This document shows positions 58,877-64,000 of a DNA stretch of 64,000 nt, piece by piece. The DNA is from CAVTBT01 sp963733065. Lineage in GTDB: Bacteria > Actinomycetota > Thermoleophilia > Gaiellales > Gaiellaceae. How positions within the stretch are numbered: the stretch's first letter is position 1; each line of letters starts with the position of its first letter. The position numbers were made by a program, and so were the translations under genes. The DNA is taken from assembly GCA_963733065.1 (NCBI GenBank), contig CAVTBT010000006.1, positions 99,698 through 163,697 on the forward strand, in the 5' to 3' direction. The notes below the pieces were generated by a model. That model was not told the DNA's origin. It did not search any database and saw only the letters and a list, made by a program, of their open reading frames with translations.

Positions 58877-60397
58877 ATGTCACACACCACCCACCCCGAA
58901 CCAGTGGCCCAGCCGGCACCCGTGGCCGCAGCGGCCGATGCGAACCACCACAGCCAGCACCCTGCACCTCATGACGAAGCAACCCACGAGGACAGCGGCC
59001 CCAAGAAGTCCTGGGCGCTGCTGGCAGTCGCCCTCGCCGCCCAGATCCTCGTCGTCCTCGACATCTCAGTCGTCAACACTGCACTGCCCTCCATCGGCAG
59101 CGCGCTGCACCTCGAGGGCAGCCAACTGCAATGGCTGGTCACCGCCTACCTGATGATGTCCGGCGGCGGCCTGCTCCTAGGTGGCCGCTTCGCCGACCTG
59201 CTCTCGCGGCGCCGCGTCTTCCTGACCGGGCTGAGCCTGTTCACCGTCGCCTCGCTGGTCAGCGGGTTCGCAGACAGCGGCAGCCAGCTCATCGCCGCCC
59301 GCGCCGTCCAGGGCCTCTCCGCTGCACTGCTCACACCGTCCGCGCTCTCGCTCATCATGACCACCTACGCCGGCAACCAACGCAAGACCGCGCTGGCCAT
59401 GTGGGGCGCCGTCGGCAGCCTCGGCGTCGCAGCCGGAGTCCTCCTCGGCGGCGCCCTGACCACCTGGACAAGCTGGGAAGCCATCTTCTGGATCAACGTC
59501 CCGATCGGCGTCGTCGCCCTCCTCGTTGGCCGCAAGGTCATCGCCAAGGAGACCGCACCCCGCCCCAGCGTGGGTGACTTCGACTTCCCCGGCGCCCTGG
59601 CCGTCATCGGCGGACTCGCCACCCTCATCTACGGGGTCTCTGGCACCGAAACCCACGGCTGGTGGTCAGTGCAGACCATGACCTCACTCGCCGTTTCCGC
59701 GATCCTGCTGCTGACGTTCCTCAAGCTCGAGCAACGCGCTGCCAAGCCACTGTTCCCGCCGCACATCTGGAAGCTCCAGGCGCTAGTGTCCGGCACCGCG
59801 GTGATGCTCGGGGTCACCGGCATCCTGGTCGGCGCCGTCTTCTTGACCTCGATCTTCGCCCAGACCGTCCTCGGTCTCTCCGCCTTGGAGACCGGGCTCG
59901 CATTCCTGCCGTTCGCACTCGCCATCACCGTCGGCACCTTGGTCGCCAAGCACATGCTGAGCCACCTCTCGCCACGTGTCATCGCGACCCTCGGGCTGCT
60001 CGTCACCGTCGCCGCCTCCGTGTGGCTGTCCACCGCTGATGGCGGGGCGCAGCTCGCGACCGACATCCTCCCGGCGCTGTCCGTGCTCGGGCTGGGCGTC
60101 GGCATGGTCTTCGTGCCGGTCTCGGTGACCTCGATGGCCGGCATCCCGTCCTCCCACGCCGGAGTGGCCTCGGGGTTCCTGATGACCGGCCATGAGATCG
60201 GCGCGGCACTCGGTGTCGCCATCCTGTCCGCGGTCGCCAGCACCGCCGGCTCGCTCACCACGGCCACCGGCGCAGCAGATGCGTTCTCGGCCGGGTTCGT
60301 GGGCGCCGCGGTCATGGGCGCCGTTGTTGCAGTCTTCGCGCTGCTTCGGATGCCGGCCACCCGAGTCAGCGGCGGCGCCGGCATGCACATGCACTAA
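58877..60397 (+). CDS. MFS multidrug efflux transporter, DHA2 (EmrB/QacA) family
   Basis: The 506-residue proton-drug antiporter has 14 predicted helices. Motif D1 LDISVVNTALPSIG, motif A GGRFADLLSRRRVFLTG and motif C-like GPxxGG region GAVGSLGVAAGVLLGGALTT are present. Its 50-residue cytoplasmic N-terminus is His-rich (ADANHHSQHPAPHDEATHED) and it ends MHMH. ATG at 58877 has GAGGAG 5 nt upstream. An in-frame ATG-like start at 58811 overlapping the hydrolase stop is less likely. It is probably co-transcribed with the hydrolase and CPBP genes. Confidence 0.92.
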   Translation: MSHTTHPEPVAQPAPVAAAADANHHSQHPAPHDEATHEDSGPKKSWALLAVALAAQILVVLDISVVNTALPSIGSALHLEGSQLQWLVTAYLMMSGGGLLLGGRFADLLSRRRVFLTGLSLFTVASLVSGFADSGSQLIAARAVQGLSAALLTPSALSLIMTTYAGNQRKTALAMWGAVGSLGVAAGVLLGGALTTWTSWEAIFWINVPIGVVALLVGRKVIAKETAPRPSVGDFDFPGALAVIGGLATLIYGVSGTETHGWWSVQTMTSLAVSAILLLTFLKLEQRAAKPLFPPHIWKLQALVSGTAVMLGVTGILVGAVFLTSIFAQTVLGLSALETGLAFLPFALAITVGTLVAKHMLSHLSPRVIATLGLLVTVAASVWLSTADGGAQLATDILPALSVLGLGVGMVFVPVSVTSMAGIPSSHAGVASGFLMTGHEIGAALGVAILSAVASTAGSLTTATGAADAFSAGFVGAAVMGAVVAVFALLRMPATRVSGGAGMHMH

Positions 60398-60457
60398 CCG
60401 GCACCTCTTGCACCGCTTCCCAGCACCACTCATACGCCTACCGAGACGAGGACCACC

Positions 60458-61324
60458 ATGAGCACCACCGCCCACACCGCGAGCGAGACCCTCCACGAAA
60501 GTTCCACCAGAACCTCGCGGGACGATCGGCCGCGACGGCTGCTCGAGGGCTTCGGGTTCGTCGCGGTGTGGGTGACGTTGGGCTACCTGCTTCCCCTCAA
60601 CGACGAGACGTACCTGCTCCTGGGCATCCCGCTCACCATCGGTTTCCAGCTGCTGGTCCGGCGCCGGCCGCTGCGGGAGTTGTGGGTTCGTGACGCGACC
60701 CGTTTCTCCCTCGACAAGCGCGGCCTGGTTCTGGCCGCGGTGCTCGTCGCCGCACCTGCTTACTTCGGGGCCCGCGTCTTCACGGGGGCACCCTGGTGGC
60801 TGATCGGCTGGTACCTCGCAGGCTTCGTCGGAGCCGTCGGCGCCGCGTTCGCACTCCGGGCGACCTCACCGATGGCCATGCTCCGCTCGGCTGCATTGCC
60901 GATGGCTGTCGGGGCCGGCGGCATGGCCGTGGTTATCGGCGGCATACACGTCGCGACCGGCACTCCCGTACATGTGCTCGCCGTTCTCGGGACGCTAGCA
61001 AAGTACATCGCCATCTACTTCCCCGTGACATTCGTGCTCGAGGAGGTCGCCTTCCGCGGAGCCCTCGACGCACACGTCCACCACAAGGGTGAGGGGCGCG
61101 GCTGGCAGTCCGCCCTGTTCGTCTCCGCCCTGTGGGGGCTGTGGCACCTGCCCATCTCCACTGGCGTGCCCTTCCCCGTCCTGATCCTGGTGCTTCTCAC
61201 CGTCCACTGCCTGATCGGGGTCCCGCTGTCCTTCGCCTGGCGCCGCAGCCGCAACCTCGCGGGCGTGGCGTTCGCGCACTCCGCAATCGACGCCGTCCGG
61301 AACGCGATGCTGCTCGGATTGTGA
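60458..61324 (+). CDS. CPBP-family intramembrane metalloprotease
   Basis: The 288-residue polytopic protein has the Abi/CAAX-like motifs: the Glu pair in FVLEEVAFRGALDAHVHH, His in LWGLWHLPISTG and a third His-bearing helix GVAFAHSAIDAVRNAM. These are the residues needed for proteolysis. Bacterial members process peptides or give immunity to bacteriocins. ATG at 60458 follows the efflux pump by 60 nt with a weak GAGG leader. Confidence 0.87.
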   Translation: MSTTAHTASETLHESSTRTSRDDRPRRLLEGFGFVAVWVTLGYLLPLNDETYLLLGIPLTIGFQLLVRRRPLRELWVRDATRFSLDKRGLVLAAVLVAAPAYFGARVFTGAPWWLIGWYLAGFVGAVGAAFALRATSPMAMLRSAALPMAVGAGGMAVVIGGIHVATGTPVHVLAVLGTLAKYIAIYFPVTFVLEEVAFRGALDAHVHHKGEGRGWQSALFVSALWGLWHLPISTGVPFPVLILVLLTVHCLIGVPLSFAWRRSRNLAGVAFAHSAIDAVRNAMLLGL

Positions 61325-61542
61325 GCCTCGCTGGACGTTGGTCCCCTACGGAATATTCGGTTTCATTGCGCGTCCTTCCGCCGCCAGTGGGTCACCGCGT
61401 AACTAGCCGCACGTCTCCGCGCTCCGGGGCGCTTGGGACCGTGTCTCTTTACGCTTCCGGGAAACCGCGCAACCGCTCGGCTGAAGCAGTCGCGTCGCAG
61501 TGCGTACGCCATCTAGCTGCAGGTGCGCCCGCAGTCGGGTGC

Positions 61543-61713
61543 GGTGGCTCCAACGCCGAGATTGCCGCGTCGCTCTGTATGACCAAGGCATCGGTCAAAG
61601 CGCACGCGTAGCGGCTACTCGACAAGCTCGACGTCAGGAACCGAGTGAAGATAGCGATCCTGGTGCACGCCGCCGCGACAAACCTCGAACGACGCGGGGT
61701 CTCTAGGAACTAA
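61543..61713 (+). pseudogene. LuxR-type HTH remnant with an internal stop
   Basis: GGSNAEIAASLCMTKASVKAHA, a TAG at 61609-61611, then RLLDKLDVRNRVKIAILVHA reads as the C-terminal helix-turn-helix of a NarL-type response regulator, with the stop where a Ser or Arg is expected. Nothing upstream resembles the receiver domain. Its TAA overlaps the end of the SDR gene tail to tail. Confidence 0.6.
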
Positions 61714-62548
61714 CCAAGTCCGGCGCTGACCTGCCACAGCTTTGACGCTGCGCGGTGGTCGTGACTCCTGTCGAGATGACTTGTGGGGTTTGCTGTTCGT
61801 GAAGTAGCACCCGGTGACGTCTTGGAGCTGGGGAGCGGAAGCCACGTGGATCGAAGTCGCGGCACCGCGCTGGGCCGTCTTCATGAAGGGGCGGAGAATC
61901 GGTACAGCACCCGCTGCGTTCTGCCGGGGTCCTCGGCGCCGAACGCCGTGCTCACGACGCCGGGGTGCACAGCGTTGGACGTGACCCCACTGCCTCGCAG
62001 CCGCCTCGCGAGTTCGTAGCTGAACAGGACGCTGGCGAGCTTGGACTGGTTGTAGGCACGTGCGCCCGAGTAGGGGTGCTCGCTCTGAAGGTCGTCGAAG
62101 TCGATCCGGCCCTGCGAATGGGCGTGAGAGGCGACCAGTGACCATCGCGCGCGTGGTCGCGGACTGCTGTTGGGAGTAGGGCGAGGAGCAGGATCGGCGA
62201 GCAGGAAGGCTGCGAGATGGTTGACGGCGGATGTTCGCTCGGGCCCCGTCAACGGTGGCGTGTCGGGTGTTCCAGTAGCCCCCCACATTGTTGATCAGCA
62301 CATCGACGCGAGTGAGCCGCTTCAGCATCTCGTCGGCCAGCCGGCGCACGTCGGCCTGGGAGGAGTGGTCGGCAAGGAATACGTCGACTTGCGCACCCGT
62401 CGCGGCACGGATCTCACTGGCCGCTCTTCGGCGCGGGTGGCGTCCCTGCCAGTGATCGCGACGTTCGCCCCCATGCCGGCGAGGCCCAGGGCGGTGGCCC
62501 TACCGATCCCCCCGGTGCCGCCGGTACCACGACCGTGCGACCGGTCAT
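61710..62548 (-). pseudogene. Short-chain dehydrogenase/reductase, multiply frameshifted
   Basis: Pieces in different frames appear in correct SDR order: TGGTGGIGRATALGLAGMGA (nucleotide motif), DVLINNVGGYWNTRHATVDG, RTSAVNHLAAFLLAD, VASHAHSQGRIDFDDLQSEH, the catalytic YxxxK in GARAYNQSKLASVLFSYELA, VHPGVVSTAFGAEDPG, RPFMKTAQRGAATSIHVASA and LWQVSAGLG with TAG at 61710-61712. At least five indels are needed. It resembles retinol-dehydrogenase-like SDRs. It may be decayed or lie in poor consensus. Confidence 0.65.
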
Positions 62549-62843
62549 CGACGACACGGTCACTCCCGGGACGCGCAGTCGCCGGGGTCGCGCAGACGTC
62601 CGTCGTACGCCGCCGGGTCGAACCCTTGGTCAGGCTGCGATGACGATCCGGCACCGAAATGAACGATCGACCCGGCCAGGCCGACAACATCCGGAACCCA
62701 GTCGGTCCTCGGCGTGCTGTGCGGGTCCGTCGTCGTCGGCGCGCCCGGAGGAAATCGCTGTCGGAGGGGTGGTGGTCATCTTTCGCCTCACGTCTGCGGA
62801 GATTGGGACCGGAGGAGGGCCCGCCGGGTGTTGGCGGTGATGC
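62549..62843 (-). other. Spacer between two broken oxidoreductase genes
   Basis: A minus frame from ATG near 62785 (MTTTPPTAISSGRADDDGPA) shifts into FDPAAYDGRLRDPGDCASRE, ending 12 nt before the SDR start. It could be one more broken small gene. No family is recognised. Confidence 0.25.
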
Positions 62844-63860
62844 TCAGATGGTGATGGCGACCTTGCCGGGCCTGTCCGGCCTCGAGCTGGCGCATGGCTT
62901 CCGGCACCTGGTCCAGGGGATAGGTGCGGTCGATGCTCGGCGTCACCTGACCGGCGTCGATGAACCCAGTGAGCCGCTCGAGGTCGCTGGCTCGCTCCTT
63001 GTTGATGAAGTTCGCGAACCGCTGCTTGGAGACGGCTGAGAGGGCCAGCGCACGCAGGGTGCGGTTCATGCCACCGGTGAGGTCCCCGCCGTCTCTCGCC
63101 GCCGACGATGACGGCCGTGCCAGTCGGCGTCAGCGCACGCCGCAGCCGCCGCAGGCCCGGGTTGCCCGCGATGTCGAGAATCAAGTCGTAGTGCTGCCGG
63201 TGCCAGCGAAAGTCGTCGCGGGTGTAGTCGATGACGTGGTCCGCGCCGAGCGAACGGACGAGGGTCAGCTTGGCGGTACTGGCCACGCCGGTGACCACCG
63301 CGCCAAGCGCCTTGGCGAGCTGTACCGCATAGCTGCCGACCCCGCCCGACGCGCCGATGACCAGCACTCGTTGGCCCGGCTCGAGACGACCGTGGTCAGT
63401 CAGCGCCTGGAGGGCGGTCGCGCCCGAGATCGGCACCACGGCGGCTTGCTCGAACGAGAGGTTCACCGGCTTCTTTGCCAGCTTGTCCGCCCGGGCCGCG
63501 GCGTACTCGGCGAACGACCCGCGGCCCACCCCGTAGACCTCGTCTCCGACCGCTGAACCGAGTCACCCCGGCCCCGACGGCGGCGACCGTGCCCGCCAGA
63601 TCTCGCCCCGGCACCCGGTCCTTCGGCCCCCGAAAGCCGAGGCCGGCGATCCGCATCAAGTAGGGCTTGCCGGTCATCAGGTGCCACGTGCCGCGGTCGA
63701 GGCCAGCCGCGTGCACCCGAACCAGAACTTCTTGGTCGCCGATCGGGCGGGCGATGCGGTCGTGTCGAAGGACATCGATTGCGCCGTAGCGGTCCTGCAC
63801 GACGGCTCGCATCTCGCGTGTGTCCGTCGGTTGTGCCTGAGGTGTGGGTTTGCTTCGCAT
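62844..63860 (-). pseudogene. Zinc-less MDR-family NAD(P)H:quinone reductase-like gene, frameshifted
   Basis: MRAVVQDRYGAIDVLRHDRI, GRDLAGTVAAVGAGVTRF, GSFAEYAAARADKLAKKPVN, LEPGQRVLVIGASGGVGSYA (nucleotide motif), DYTRDDF, SIDRTYPLDQVPEAMRQLEA and GKVAITI with TGA (minus strand, at 62844-62846) follow the MDR order in three or four frames. Breaks lie near 63553, 63090 and 62860. The zinc ligands of alcohol dehydrogenase are absent, as in quinone reductases. ATG at 63860 is the likely start. Confidence 0.68.
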
Positions 63861-63932
63861 GGCTGTCCTCGCGCAGTTGGCTCTGGACCTGCACTCGACG
63901 CTACGCGCCAGAAGACCACCGCTACAGCGCCG

Positions 63933-63952
63933 GTCTAGACGGACCTAGGTCC
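63933..63952. promoter_or_regulatory. Adjacent palindromes GTCTAGAC and GGACCTAGGTCC
   Basis: Two perfect palindromes (63933-63940 and 63941-63952) abut with no gap, 73 nt upstream of the quinone-reductase start. The CTAG-centred half sites resemble TetR- or MarR-family operators. The rest of 63861-64000 shows no gene. Confidence 0.5.
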
Positions 63953-64000
63953 GGCGGGGCAGAGAACCCAAGGCGGATAGATCGGGCAATCGACCGTGTG

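Noticed and set aside
53379..64000. Prophage or integrative element
   Set aside because: No integrase, transposase, phage structural gene or repeated attachment site was seen in the visible part.

Overview
The window is a high-GC chromosome segment from an actinomycete-type bacterium. Gene order and style fit class Thermoleophilia (Gaiellales/Solirubrobacterales-like): tlyA-nadK-recN-steA, aroE-aroC-aroKB-aroQ-pepP-efp, a bifunctional AroK-AroB, GCG/ACG/TCG-ending codons and many leaderless starts. The class assignment is inference; the phylum is safer. No rRNA, CRISPR array or complete insertion sequence was seen.

Layout. 0-2.7 kb: an IclR regulator (partial, frameshifted), a NitT/TauT-type ABC importer and a MaoC dehydratase in one 4-nt-overlap operon, closed by a strong hairpin. 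2.7-9.7 kb: mixed accessory genes (pilin, secreted beta-helix protein with a TGA-separated calcium-binding tail, hydrolase, methyltransferase, nitroreductase, GST, lysozyme-like protein) and tRNA-Glu and tRNA-Gln. 9.8-15.3 kb (minus): an HD-fold protein, a heterodimeric ABC exporter and a uracil-DNA glycosylase. 15.4-21.1 kb: a histidine degradation cluster (hutH, hutU, hutI and a formiminotransferase). 21.1-27.8 kb: cupin, metallo-hydrolase, hisS, aspS, a barwin-like barrel protein and an arylsulfotransferase-like protein. 27.8-35.8 kb: mnmA, an anti-sigma/sigma pair, alaS, ruvX, mltG. 35.9-41.2 kb: shikimate genes, pepP and efp. 41.2-46.0 kb: a biotin-carrier fusion protein, accC, an Asp23 protein, nusB, an xseB-like gene and ispA, nearly all overlapping. 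46.0-53.2 kb: a large adenylate cyclase/ATPase regulator (minus), then tlyA (broken), nadK, recN and steA (truncated).

From about 53.2 kb the character changes. steA loses homology in mid-domain. What follows is an accessory block (DJ-1/PfpI protein, LuxR-type ATPase regulator, membrane-anchored hydrolase, DHA2 efflux pump, CPBP protease, broken SDR and quinone-reductase genes) whose codons, especially at 57.4-61.3 kb, favour GCC/ACC/CCC/TCC. This is either an acquired island or an assembly join.

Two themes cut across the window. Many genes carry a TAnnnT hexamer exactly about 6 nt before a GTG/ATG start, which is the signature of leaderless transcripts. Several conserved genes also carry single-base indels (IclR, lysozyme-like, formiminotransferase, pepP, LuxR, hydrolase), with clusters in tlyA and in the last 2.5 kb; consensus error and true decay cannot be separated here. 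The strongest candidate for undescribed biology is the fusion at 41,220-43,025: an oxaloacetate-decarboxylase-type carboxyltransferase domain that has lost its four metal-site residues, joined to a biotin carboxyl carrier domain.
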